From assembly GCA_934168275.1 (NCBI GenBank), contig CAKPNA010000002.1, forward strand, positions 1-64,000: a stretch of 64,000 nucleotides of DNA. The letters run 5' to 3'. Origin of the DNA: an uncultured Bacilli bacterium. GTDB lineage: Bacteria; Bacillota_I; Bacilli_A; RF39; UBA660. The notes beneath the pieces were generated by a model. It was given only the letters and a program-made list of their open reading frames with translations, did no database searches and was not told where the DNA came from. The translations under genes were made by a program, and so were the position numbers. Each line of letters starts with the position of its first letter. The first letter of the stretch is position 1. Shown here piece by piece: positions 32,911 to 40,782 of the stretch.

Positions 32911-33078
32911 CTAGGCAATTGGACAGTACTGACCAGAAATTACTCTTCTAATGGCACTTCCTACTCCTTGACCAAAACCATATATTGTAGAAATTGCCTT
33001 AGTGATGGCATTAAGAAATTGACTTGTTAATCCACCACCATTTATTTTTACCATTTCAACATTGTTTACTACTTTCAT
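32911..33078 (-). CDS. Double-glycine leader bacteriocin peptide B (55 aa)
   Basis: From ATG 33078 (AAAGGAGT 8 bp upstream) the leader is MKVVNNVEMVKINGG, ending in Gly-Gly at residue 15. The predicted mature 40-mer starts GLTSQFLNAITKAIS, has the GxxxG-type segment GFGQGVGSA, a cationic RR pair and one Cys near the end (QYCPIA). Net charge is about +3 and an amphipathic helix is expected. This matches class II bacteriocins of the two-peptide type. It lies 19 bp downstream of peptide A, at the end of the exporter operon. It is too short for default gene callers. Confidence 0.8.
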   Translation of the reverse strand: MKVVNNVEMVKINGGGLTSQFLNAITKAISTIYGFGQGVGSAIRRVISGQYCPIA

Positions 33079-33097
33079 ATATTATAACTCCTTTCAT

Positions 33098-33241
33098 TTA
33101 GTTATTGCATTTATTAGGATTAGTATATCCATCAAATAGTCCTGCTAAAAATGTAATTATAGCAGCTAATCCCCCTAATAGGCCCCAATTAAGAGCGCCA
33201 CCTTCTACTGTTTGCATTTTTTGTGTGTCTAATGTTTTCAT
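33098..33241 (-). CDS. Double-glycine leader bacteriocin peptide A (47 aa)
   Basis: From ATG 33241 the leader MKTLDTQKMQTVEGG carries the classic hydrophobic positions and the Gly-Gly cleavage site. The predicted mature 32-mer starts ALNWGLLGGLAAIIT, contains several GxxxG-compatible glycines and a Phe-rich hydrophobic helix (FLAGLF), and ends NPNKCNN with one Cys. Its ATG overlaps the stop of the accessory gene (ATGA), so translation is coupled, and AAAGGA lies about 10 bp upstream. With peptide B it is likely to form a two-component, membrane-active bacteriocin. An immunity role for the neighbouring small membrane protein is possible. Confidence 0.8.
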   Translation of the reverse strand: MKTLDTQKMQTVEGGALNWGLLGGLAAIITFLAGLFDGYTNPNKCNN

Positions 33242-33636
33242 ATATTATCACGATCCTTTCTGAGACTATTAAAAATATATTTAATTAAACTTTGTTTATT
33301 ACCTACTATCTTTATAATAATAGTTTCATTATTTTTAAACTTATGATTGGGTAATAAATATATATTTTGACTATCTTCTTTATTAATTACTGTATAGTTA
33401 TAAACTATATTATTATATATAAATGTGTTATTTCCTATATCATCAATACTTCTATCTATTAGTAAATAATTGTTTTCAACTATGGCCTGATATTTATAAT
33501 ATGGTTGATATTTAAATATTATTAGGACATATATCATTGGTCCTATTAACAGAATTAATATAAACCTTAAATGATACATCCATGGATACTTAGTATTATT
33601 AATAATTATATCTTTTTCTAATTCTAAATTAGTCAT
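33238..33636 (-). CDS. Small bacteriocin-locus membrane protein (accessory or immunity)
   Basis: A 132-aa protein with a cytoplasmic N terminus (about 24 residues), one TM helix (about 25-45, FILILLIGPMIYVLIIF) and an extracytoplasmic beta-rich domain ending RKDRDNI. It overlaps the exporter gene upstream by 8 bp and the peptide A gene downstream by 4 bp. Standard exporters of this type use an HlyD-like accessory protein of about 450 aa. This one is far shorter, so it may be a minimal adaptor or the immunity protein. No HlyD motif is seen. Confidence 0.6.
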   Translation of the reverse strand: MTNLELEKDIIINNTKYPWMYHLRFILILLIGPMIYVLIIFKYQPYYKYQAIVENNYLLIDRSIDDIGNNTFIYNNIVYNYTVINKEDSQNIYLLPNHKFKNNETIIIKIVGNKQSLIKYIFNSLRKDRDNI

Positions 33637-35698
33637 TTCTCTCTAACACTTCGGACTTCCCTTTCTCTACTCTTATTACTTTATCATACAAATCCATATT
33701 ATCAAGGCGATGTGATACAATAATAATTGTTGAACTTTTATAGTTATTAAAGATATTTTTTAAAATTTTTCTTTCTAAGTTAATATCCATTTGACTTAAC
33801 CCTTCATCAATCATAATTATTTTACTATTTCTTGCGAGAGCTCTAGCTAAGGCGATGCGTTGTCTCTGACCCCCTGATATATTAGCACCACCCTCTTCTA
33901 AGAGCATGTCATAACCTAATATATTATCTTTTACTATTTCGTCAATTGATACTAGGTTGCATATTTTAATAAATTCACTTTGTGATAAAGCACTTCCTAT
34001 TATAATATTATTTCGTATAGTATCGGTAAATATTTTTTCTTCTTGAGGAACATAAGTAATATTACTTCTTATATCTCCTAAACTAAAATCATTTATATCT
34101 ATATTATCAATAAATATTTTATTTCTTTCAATATTATAGTACTTATTAATTAGTTTTAGTATTGTACTTTTACCATTGCCTGAAGAACCTATTACTAATA
34201 CTTTTTCTCCTTGGTTAATATTAAAATTAATGTTATTTAAAATATAGTTATTACTGTATTTGAAGTATACGTTATCAAATACAATATTTCCTTTAATTTT
34301 TAAATCACTTTTATCTAACTGTTCAATATGGCAATTAAAAAGATCATTAGCTCTTTTTAACGAATTTTTTATATAACAATAGTCATTATATAAATCTATA
34401 CCATTTTTTATTGGATTTAAGAATAAGGATGATAATGATATAAATGCTACTAACATACCAATATTTAAACTATTATTTAATATCATAATACTTCCGGCAT
34501 ATATCATTAGTGGGTTTATTATGGAATCTATTAATTCTTTTAAGAACCCTTGAATATTTAAGATACTATCAAATGATAAAGTGTGTTGTAATAACTTTAG
34601 GTATAATTTATCTAATTTATTATTAAATTCTTTTTCATAATTTAAGCCTTTTATTGTTTCATATCCGGCGATACTTTCAACAAGCACACTAGTAGTTTTA
34701 GCACTTTCTTCCTGGACTAAATTAGTCATCTTTTTAGTGTTGTATTTGAAGGCATTAAAGATAAGTAAATAACCTATGATAGTTAATATAAGATAGATAA
34801 ATAATGTTTTGTTTATTAATATTAGAATAAAGGCGCCAATAATAAATGTTGGTATATCTAGAAAGACATTTATTATAAATTTTATAATAATATTTTTAAC
34901 ATTAGTTAAATCATTTATTCTTGATGTTATTTCACCAGTTGTTTTATTCTTATAATAACTATAAGGAAGTAAGAGTATCTTATTAAAGGCAGTTGTTAAT
35001 AGGGATATATCTATTTTTTGATTAAAGTAAATAATTAGTTTATTTCTTATAAAGTTAATTATTGCTTTATTAATCGACAAGGATAAGAAGATAGTCGTAA
35101 TAATTAGAATGTTGTTTTTGTCTGTTATATCAATAATATCAATAATTATCTTGAGATGAAAAGCACATATACTTGTAATTAAGGCTGACAAGATAGATAA
35201 AATAATTAGTTTTAGTATTAATTTATAATTATTTGTTATAGTATCCGCTACTACTTTAGTTATGTAGTTTTCTTCTTTAATATAAGGTATTTTTCGATAT
35301 GGTGTAGGAATCAATATATAACCTGTAAATAATTTTAAGAATTCATTTTTTGGCATATTTACTCTACCCTTAGCTGGATCCATTATTGTAAGGGTATTGC
35401 CTATTTTATATACTACTACAAAGTGATAATATCCATCAATTGATAGTTGACATATAAATGGTTTGCCAATTGATAGTAATTGTTCAAAGTTATCGACGTT
35501 GTATGATTTTGATTGAAGTCCTAAGTCTATAATGGCTTCACTCATATTATAAAAATTAGTGCCATTTTTATCGGTTTTAGTTAGTTCAACTAATTTATTA
35601 AGTTCAATATTACCTTTATAATATCTTATTATTGATAAAAGACAGGCACTACCACATTCTTTATATCCATTCTGTATAACAATGCACTTTTTATTCAT
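33629..35698 (-). CDS. Peptidase-containing ABC exporter for double-glycine peptides (C39 family)
   Basis: From the ATG at 35698 (GGAGG 11 bp upstream) the 689-aa protein has an N-terminal C39 peptidase: Cys15 in GYKECGSACLLS, His93 in GYYHFVVVY, Asp108 in IMDPAKG. A six-helix ABC membrane domain follows (about 150-440), then a nucleotide-binding domain with Walker A VIGSSGNGKSTIL, signature NISGGQRQRIALARAL, and a Walker B reading IIMIDEGLSQMD instead of DEPTSALD. It cleaves leaders after Gly-Gly while exporting the peptide. It leads the operon ending in the two bacteriocin peptides. Confidence 0.93.
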   Translation of the reverse strand: MNKKCIVIQNGYKECGSACLLSIIRYYKGNIELNKLVELTKTDKNGTNFYNMSEAIIDLGLQSKSYNVDNFEQLLSIGKPFICQLSIDGYYHFVVVYKIGNTLTIMDPAKGRVNMPKNEFLKLFTGYILIPTPYRKIPYIKEENYITKVVADTITNNYKLILKLIILSILSALITSICAFHLKIIIDIIDITDKNNILIITTIFLSLSINKAIINFIRNKLIIYFNQKIDISLLTTAFNKILLLPYSYYKNKTTGEITSRINDLTNVKNIIIKFIINVFLDIPTFIIGAFILILINKTLFIYLILTIIGYLLIFNAFKYNTKKMTNLVQEESAKTTSVLVESIAGYETIKGLNYEKEFNNKLDKLYLKLLQHTLSFDSILNIQGFLKELIDSIINPLMIYAGSIMILNNSLNIGMLVAFISLSSLFLNPIKNGIDLYNDYCYIKNSLKRANDLFNCHIEQLDKSDLKIKGNIVFDNVYFKYSNNYILNNINFNINQGEKVLVIGSSGNGKSTILKLINKYYNIERNKIFIDNIDINDFSLGDIRSNITYVPQEEKIFTDTIRNNIIIGSALSQSEFIKICNLVSIDEIVKDNILGYDMLLEEGGANISGGQRQRIALARALARNSKIIMIDEGLSQMDINLERKILKNIFNNYKSSTIIIVSHRLDNMDLYDKVIRVEKGKSEVLERND

Positions 35699-35733
35699 AC
35701 TCTTTATCACCTCCTCTACTTATAATATTCCGG

Positions 35734-35751
35734 GTAAAGGAGGCGTTTTAC
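35734..35751. promoter_or_regulatory. Inverted repeat upstream of the bacteriocin operon
   Basis: GTAAA (35734-35738) and TTTAC (35747-35751) face each other around GGAGGCGT about 36 bp upstream of the exporter start. It could be an operator. No regulator gene is adjacent, so confidence is low. Confidence 0.3.
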
Positions 35752-35799
35752 TTCTTTTTTTAGAAAAGTTAACTAAAAAAATATTAAGATATAATAAAA

Positions 35800-35842
35800 A
35801 GCCTATAAAGTAGGTCTCTTTTTATGAGACAGTTTATAGGCT
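35800..35842 (-). terminator. Terminator of the rnc gene with nested hairpin
   Basis: AGCCTATAAA (35800-35809) and TTTATAGGCT (35833-35842) form a perfect 10-bp stem enclosing an inner GTCTC/GAGAC hairpin. On the minus strand it is followed by TTTTTATTAT. It separates rnc from the bacteriocin operon. Confidence 0.75.
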
Positions 35843-35863
35843 ATGCTTTATAATCTTAGTACT

Positions 35864-36511
35864 TTATTTGGCTTGTTTTGATAAGGCAACTTTGGCTGCT
35901 TCTTGTTCAGCATGTTTTTTACTACTGCCACTGCCAATACCCATAACTATGCCATCAACACGCACTTGGCAGATAAAATGCTTATTATGGGATGGCCCGG
36001 ATTCATCTATTATTTCATATGAAACACTTTTTTTACTTGTTTGGACTAATTCTTGAAGAGTTGATTTATAATCTTGAATAAATTTTATATCTTTTTCAAT
36101 ATATGGTATCAATATATTTATAATTAATTTTTTAGTATAATCTATTCCTTTATCAAGATATAGTGCAGCGATGAAGGCTTCAAAGACATCAGCTAAAATA
36201 GTATTATTAGGGCTTTCTTCACCTTTACCTAGTTTTATATCAGCACCAAAATCTAAATCTTTAGCGTATGTTGCAAGGGCTTCTTCACAAACATAGTTTG
36301 ATCTTAACTTAGTCATTACTCCTTCTTCAAAGTGTCTTTCTTTATATAAATATTCACTTACGATAAATTCCAGAATAGCATCTCCTAAAAATTCTAGTCT
36401 TTCATAGCTAGATAGAGATGGGTTTTCGTTGACATATGATGTATGACTAAATGCTTCATAATATAAGTTTATATTAGTAGGTTTAATATCTAATGTTTTA
36501 AATATTTTCAT
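35864..36511 (-). CDS. rnc: Ribonuclease III
   Basis: A 215-aa protein with the RNase III signature YERLEFLGDAILEFIVSEYL (catalytic Glu and Asp), the second acidic site ADVFEAFIAALYLDKG, and a C-terminal dsRNA-binding domain (about 150-213, YKSTLQELVQTS ... SSKKHAEQEAAKVAL). It cuts double-stranded RNA in rRNA and mRNA processing. The length is slightly below the usual 225-230 aa but all catalytic residues are present. It has its own terminator, and its 5' end faces the plus-strand lipoprotein gene. Confidence 0.95.
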   Translation of the reverse strand: MKIFKTLDIKPTNINLYYEAFSHTSYVNENPSLSSYERLEFLGDAILEFIVSEYLYKERHFEEGVMTKLRSNYVCEEALATYAKDLDFGADIKLGKGEESPNNTILADVFEAFIAALYLDKGIDYTKKLIINILIPYIEKDIKFIQDYKSTLQELVQTSKKSVSYEIIDESGPSHNKHFICQVRVDGIVMGIGSGSSKKHAEQEAAKVALSKQAK

Positions 36512-36577
36512 AGTACCGCCTCTTTTTCTATTAAGATTATATCACAGATGATTTATTATGTAAATCTAGCAAAGTAA

Positions 36578-36606
36578 TTTACAAAGTATAAAATTTAATG
36601 TAAAAT
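36578..36606 (+). promoter_or_regulatory. Sigma-A-like promoter of the LysM-containing lipoprotein gene
   Basis: TTTACA (36578-36583), 17-bp spacer and TAAAAT (36601-36606). AGAAGGAATTTT and a GTG start at 36643 follow. Confidence 0.5.
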
Positions 36607-36642
36607 ATTAAATGTATAATATAAATAGAAAGAAGGAATTTT

Positions 36643-37656
36643 GTGAGAAAGAAATTTAAAATATTTGGGATACTTATCTTTACTTTATTTATGACTACGG
36701 GGTGTGAGTTGTTTAAAAGTGATGTTATGGATGATATTAACATATACACAACGATATATCCAGTTAATTATTTAATTACTTATTTATATGGTGATAATTC
36801 TACTATTAGAAGTGTTTATCCTTCAGGATCAGATGTTGATAACTATGAATTATCCGATAAGAAGTTAAATGATTATAGTAAGAGTGATTTATTTGTATTT
36901 AATAGTAAAGATAGAGATATGGATTTAGCGGTTGATATGGTTAATAGAAATTCTAATTTAAAACTAATAGATGTTGCTCTTGGTATGGATTATAATTATT
37001 CAATCGAAGAACTTTGGTTAAATCCATATAATTATTTAATGATGGCAAGAAATGTAAAAAATGGTTTAAATGAATATATTACTAGTCATTACTTAATTAA
37101 GAATATTAATGAAAAGTTTGATGATTTACAATATAGGTTATCTAAATTAGATGCTGAACTTAAGTCTATTATTTCTAATGCTAATTATACAACAATAGTA
37201 GCTGATAATGATTTATTTAAATTTTTAGAGAAATATAATATTACCGTTATTTCTTTAGAGGAAGATATTAGAAGCTATACAGTTAAGAAAGATGATACAA
37301 TTACTGATATTGCTTTAGAATATAAAGTAAGTGCTGATGATATAAAACAATATAATAATTTAACTAGTGATACTTTAACAGTTGGTCAAAAAATACTTAT
37401 TCCAATAAAAACAATTGAACAAAGTAATATCGATATGGCTAAGAAGTTAATTAATAATGGAGATGTTAAATATATATTCTCTGCTAGTACTAGTAGTAAT
37501 GAGGTTGTTAATAATTTAATTAAGGATAATGATATTGAACTTGCAACATTTAACATTATGAAAAGTATTGATGGTGGAGTTAATGGTCCTAATGATAGTT
37601 ATTTTACGATAATGAATGATAATATGGAAATGTTAAAAATGGAACTACAAAAATAG
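36643..37656 (+). CDS. ZnuA-like substrate-binding lipoprotein with inserted LysM domain and no metal histidines
   Basis: Lipoprotein signal with lipobox FMTTGC (Cys21). The two-lobed ZnuA-type fold is recognisable: NIYTTIYPVNYLITYLYGD, SVYPSGSDVDNYELSDKKL, LWLNPYNYLMMARNVKNGL and the long helix after it. In metal-binding relatives the second and third of these carry His (GVDPHDYEP and HLWLSP), but here they are Asp/Asn and Glu, and no other His cluster replaces them. Residues about 211-255 are a LysM motif (YTVKKDDTITDIALEYKV ... LTVGQKILIP) inserted between the lobes. GTG start. There is no adjacent metal ABC permease. It is probably a wall-binding or altered-ligand derivative. Confidence 0.75.
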   Translation: MRKKFKIFGILIFTLFMTTGCELFKSDVMDDINIYTTIYPVNYLITYLYGDNSTIRSVYPSGSDVDNYELSDKKLNDYSKSDLFVFNSKDRDMDLAVDMVNRNSNLKLIDVALGMDYNYSIEELWLNPYNYLMMARNVKNGLNEYITSHYLIKNINEKFDDLQYRLSKLDAELKSIISNANYTTIVADNDLFKFLEKYNITVISLEEDIRSYTVKKDDTITDIALEYKVSADDIKQYNNLTSDTLTVGQKILIPIKTIEQSNIDMAKKLINNGDVKYIFSASTSSNEVVNNLIKDNDIELATFNIMKSIDGGVNGPNDSYFTIMNDNMEMLKMELQK

Positions 37657-37663
37657 TAGTTCC
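37641..37663 (+). terminator. Terminator of the LysM-containing lipoprotein gene
   Basis: GGAACTAC (37641-37648) and GTAGTTCC (37656-37663) form a perfect 8-bp stem overlapping the stop codon, followed by TTTAATT. Confidence 0.65.
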
Positions 37664-37677
37664 TTTAATTATGCTAT

Positions 37678-37713
37678 GAAAAAAGACTAACTGAATAGTC
37701 TTAATATATCATT
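37678..37713. repeat. 36-bp direct repeat, left copy (with terminator hairpin)
   Basis: Identical over 36 bp to 40747-40782. It contains the hairpin AGACTA-TTCAGT-TAGTCT (minus-strand reading) followed by TTTTTTC, so it is also the terminator of the 986-aa gene, whose TGA stop lies in its right part. The two copies bracket that gene exactly. Confidence 0.9.
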
Positions 37714-40669
37714 TATTTATTAATGTAAATTTATATTTATCTTTTAGTTGTTCTTTATAGTCGCTTAAGTACATATCTAAATTTATTTTGTTAATTTTAT
37801 CTTCGTAATTCCATTCTATAAGAATTATATCATTTTGCGTACATATTTTTTTCTTGTTTATATCAAGCAATTGCTGAGTTTTTAATTTTTCTTCTCCACC
37901 AAATTTTTCTACAGATTCATAATGCTGTTGACCTTGATATTCTATTCCTATTTTTAAACTTGGAATGTAAATATCTAAACTCTGATTACCCAATTCTCTA
38001 AATTTATATTGAAATATTGCATCATTAAAATAACATTTTACTAATAAATACAAATTATATTCTGATTTCCATTTTGTTTCTTTGAAACCACTGTTGCTTA
38101 AAAGTCTACTATATAATTTTTCATCGTTTTCAACATTTTTATGATGATTCTTAATATAATGGTCTGGAAAATTAAATACCACATTTTCTCCGTACTTTAC
38201 TAATAGAATTAAAATTAAACCAAAATCATCCGTGTTGTACTTGTTTTTTAATTTATTTATAATTTCCTTATAATATGAATAGTGCTTAATTATTTCATCA
38301 TTTTCGTAATCTTTGTACCCAAATGGTGGGCAGCATGTTAACCGCATTATTATGTAATCTCTCTTTTCGACATCATTTATTTTTAGTATGTTGTTATCTC
38401 TAATGGCACTTATTACTTTATCCCTGTTATCCTTTTTTTCTAATAAAATATGACACAATGAATTTATTGAATGTTCATAAATATTGCATTGATACGAATG
38501 ATGATCTCTCGATTTTTCAATAATATAGTTTATAAAATCATTTTTATCCTTATCATCTCTCGAAATTACAACACAGTAATTTATATTTTTATCATCTTCA
38601 AACTCATTTTTTAATATTTCAAAGTTGTCTTCGTCTTTCAAATACTCATAAAGAACCCATCCCGCTTCATGCGCTGTTTTATGGATATAAATCTTTCTAT
38701 ATTTTTCTATATCATACTTATTATACTTTTGAATAATGCTCTTTATGTTTGTATCTATAGCAGATTCATTAATGTCAATATTTACATTTGTTTTGTAGAA
38801 TTCACTATTCTTGTAATTAATATCATATACATCGATTTTTTTCTCGTTTATAAAAACTTGATAGTATTCATTACCTTTTTTTGTATTTAGTTCGAAAATT
38901 ATACAATTTTTTTCTAAACAATATTGTTTATTTAGGTCAATTATATTGTCTTTTTGAAATACTAATTTGTTATCATTGTATATATTAATTTTAAATATGT
39001 CATTTCTTCCTTGCTCTGATTCATACGTATTTTCAAAATATATAAGCATAAAAGAAACTGTTTTTCCTTCAAAAAAGCAATTATCGTTTTTAAAGTTTTT
39101 TACATCATAATGCTTTTCGCCATCATAGTAATATAACATTGGATTTAAAGCGTTATATGTTTCTCTTGTATATATATAACCATAATCATAATAAATACCT
39201 AAGTTATAATATACATTACTAAAAGTTATATACTCATCATTAAATAAAATTTTAATATCTCCTACTATGTAATTTCTTTCAGCGCTATATTTTTTTATAC
39301 TTGAAAACCCTGCTCTTCTTATTTCGTTGTTTTTTTTATAATAAAAGGTAAAACAGTCACTTATATATATATCATAATAGTTTTTATCATTTGCTTGCAT
39401 ACTAGAAAGAGAAAATGCATCATAGACTCTTTTAACATATGGCAATATGTTTTTTTCCCATTGCAAATCAACTTTCTCTATTTCGCTTTTGTTTGAATTG
39501 CATTTACATATAATTGGATTTTCTAAAAAATCGTCAGAAATTTGATTTATAATTCTCCCACATTTCTTGCATTTACACGAAAAATATATGTATTTAATTC
39601 TAGCTATTCTAGCTGTTGATGGGAACCAGTCTGCATATGCACCAATTATTTTATAATTATATATTTCCTTGTTTAAATATTTTTTTTCAAAATAACTTTT
39701 TAATATTTTTTCTGTTTTGGAATGATAGTACTTTGATTTTGTACTAACTGAATCTATATAACTTGAAAAATCTTCATTAATGTGCATACCATTGTCTAGT
39801 TTTATATTCTCTATTTCATTATATAGTACCAAATTGCTTTTATTTATATAATCTAGTTCTTCTTGGTATGTTATTTCATTGTTTTTCTGCATACCATCTT
39901 GATTAACATTTTTTATTATATTTTTTTCGTTATTTATTTTTAAATCATCATTGCCATTATCTATAACTTTCACTTTTTCATCAGATGTTGACATGCCTAG
40001 TAATATTTTGCTATTGTAATATTTAACCAAAAGGTTCATTAATTCTATTATTTCTTCCTGATATTTTTTATTATATTGACTAATTTTACTTTGATTGCAA
40101 TAAAAACATGTTTTATCATCTTGGTCAATTATGTGGCCACATTTAGAACATCTTTTATATATTCTGCTATTCAAAGATTGGCTATTTACTTCTGAAAATA
40201 GTCCATTTTTCTCTGCAATGTCAGTTATATTTTCATAGTTTAAAATATAATTTTTTTCATAATGATTTCTACCTGCTGGTGACGTATACTCAACTGTAAT
40301 TCTAATTTGTATATTACATCTAGGCCTTAATTTAAAGATGTAGCAATATAAAAGTAATAACCATTTCTTTATTATAGAAATTTCTTTCATTTCATATTGT
40401 GAATTTATTTCATTAATTATTTTATTATAGTTGTATTCATAATTCTTGTATCTCATTTTATTAATCAATACATTCTTTAACCGGCTTTTTATATTATATT
40501 TATTAGTTTTTAATGCATTGATAATTTCTACACTAGTTTTAAATCGTTTATATTCCTGTAAACTTTCTACATCAATATTATAATGTAAATCTTTAATTTC
40601 AAAAAAATCACTATATTCGAAATTTAATTTTTTTAATTTTGCTTTTATCATAACTATATCACAATCCAT
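37709..40669 (-). CDS. Large protein with zinc-ribbon-like clusters and C-terminal PD-(D/E)XK/Vsr-like nuclease domain (986 aa)
   Basis: I do not recognise the full-length protein. Visible features: a zinc-ribbon CSKCGHII...CFYC (Cys174, 177, 188, 191); a second cluster CKCKKCGRII...CKC (Cys365-390); a long Asn/Lys/Tyr-rich middle part rich in strands; and a C-terminal domain (about 869-965) with SEYNLYLL, FRELGNQSLDIYIPSLKIG and IEYQGQQHYE, then LIEWNYED. Glu870, Asp899 and Glu910-x-Gln912 fit a restriction-endonuclease-like (DUF559/Vsr-type) active site. No signal peptide. The start is uncertain (ATG 40669 or 40651, neither with a good ribosome site). It sits alone between perfect 36-bp repeats. 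A defence or mobile role is inferred, not shown. Confidence 0.65.
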   Translation of the reverse strand: MDCDIVMIKAKLKKLNFEYSDFFEIKDLHYNIDVESLQEYKRFKTSVEIINALKTNKYNIKSRLKNVLINKMRYKNYEYNYNKIINEINSQYEMKEISIIKKWLLLLYCYIFKLRPRCNIQIRITVEYTSPAGRNHYEKNYILNYENITDIAEKNGLFSEVNSQSLNSRIYKRCSKCGHIIDQDDKTCFYCNQSKISQYNKKYQEEIIELMNLLVKYYNSKILLGMSTSDEKVKVIDNGNDDLKINNEKNIIKNVNQDGMQKNNEITYQEELDYINKSNLVLYNEIENIKLDNGMHINEDFSSYIDSVSTKSKYYHSKTEKILKSYFEKKYLNKEIYNYKIIGAYADWFPSTARIARIKYIYFSCKCKKCGRIINQISDDFLENPIICKCNSNKSEIEKVDLQWEKNILPYVKRVYDAFSLSSMQANDKNYYDIYISDCFTFYYKKNNEIRRAGFSSIKKYSAERNYIVGDIKILFNDEYITFSNVYYNLGIYYDYGYIYTRETYNALNPMLYYYDGEKHYDVKNFKNDNCFFEGKTVSFMLIYFENTYESEQGRNDIFKINIYNDNKLVFQKDNIIDLNKQYCLEKNCIIFELNTKKGNEYYQVFINEKKIDVYDINYKNSEFYKTNVNIDINESAIDTNIKSIIQKYNKYDIEKYRKIYIHKTAHEAGWVLYEYLKDEDNFEILKNEFEDDKNINYCVVISRDDKDKNDFINYIIEKSRDHHSYQCNIYEHSINSLCHILLEKKDNRDKVISAIRDNNILKINDVEKRDYIIMRLTCCPPFGYKDYENDEIIKHYSYYKEIINKLKNKYNTDDFGLILILLVKYGENVVFNFPDHYIKNHHKNVENDEKLYSRLLSNSGFKETKWKSEYNLYLLVKCYFNDAIFQYKFRELGNQSLDIYIPSLKIGIEYQGQQHYESVEKFGGEEKLKTQQLLDINKKKICTQNDIILIEWNYEDKINKINLDMYLSDYKEQLKDKYKFTLINK

Positions 40670-40746
40670 TTTTAATTCTAATTTGTTCGTTATTATAAGT
40701 ATATAACATTTTTATTAATTGGTCATTAATTTTAATTTGTTTTATA

Positions 40747-40782
40747 GAAAAAAGACTAACTGAATAGTCTTAATATATCATT
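40747..40782. repeat. 36-bp direct repeat, right copy (3' end and terminator of rseP)
   Basis: Perfect copy of 37678-37713. Here the repeat contains the last 9 codons of rseP, including its TAG stop, and the rseP terminator stem. This copy is the native one because its coding part is continuous with rseP. Confidence 0.9.

Noticed and set aside
35700..35864. Riboswitch or T-box leader before the bacteriocin operon
   Set aside because: Only a terminator of rnc and a short inverted repeat are seen; no T-box or known riboswitch core could be recognised here or elsewhere in the window.
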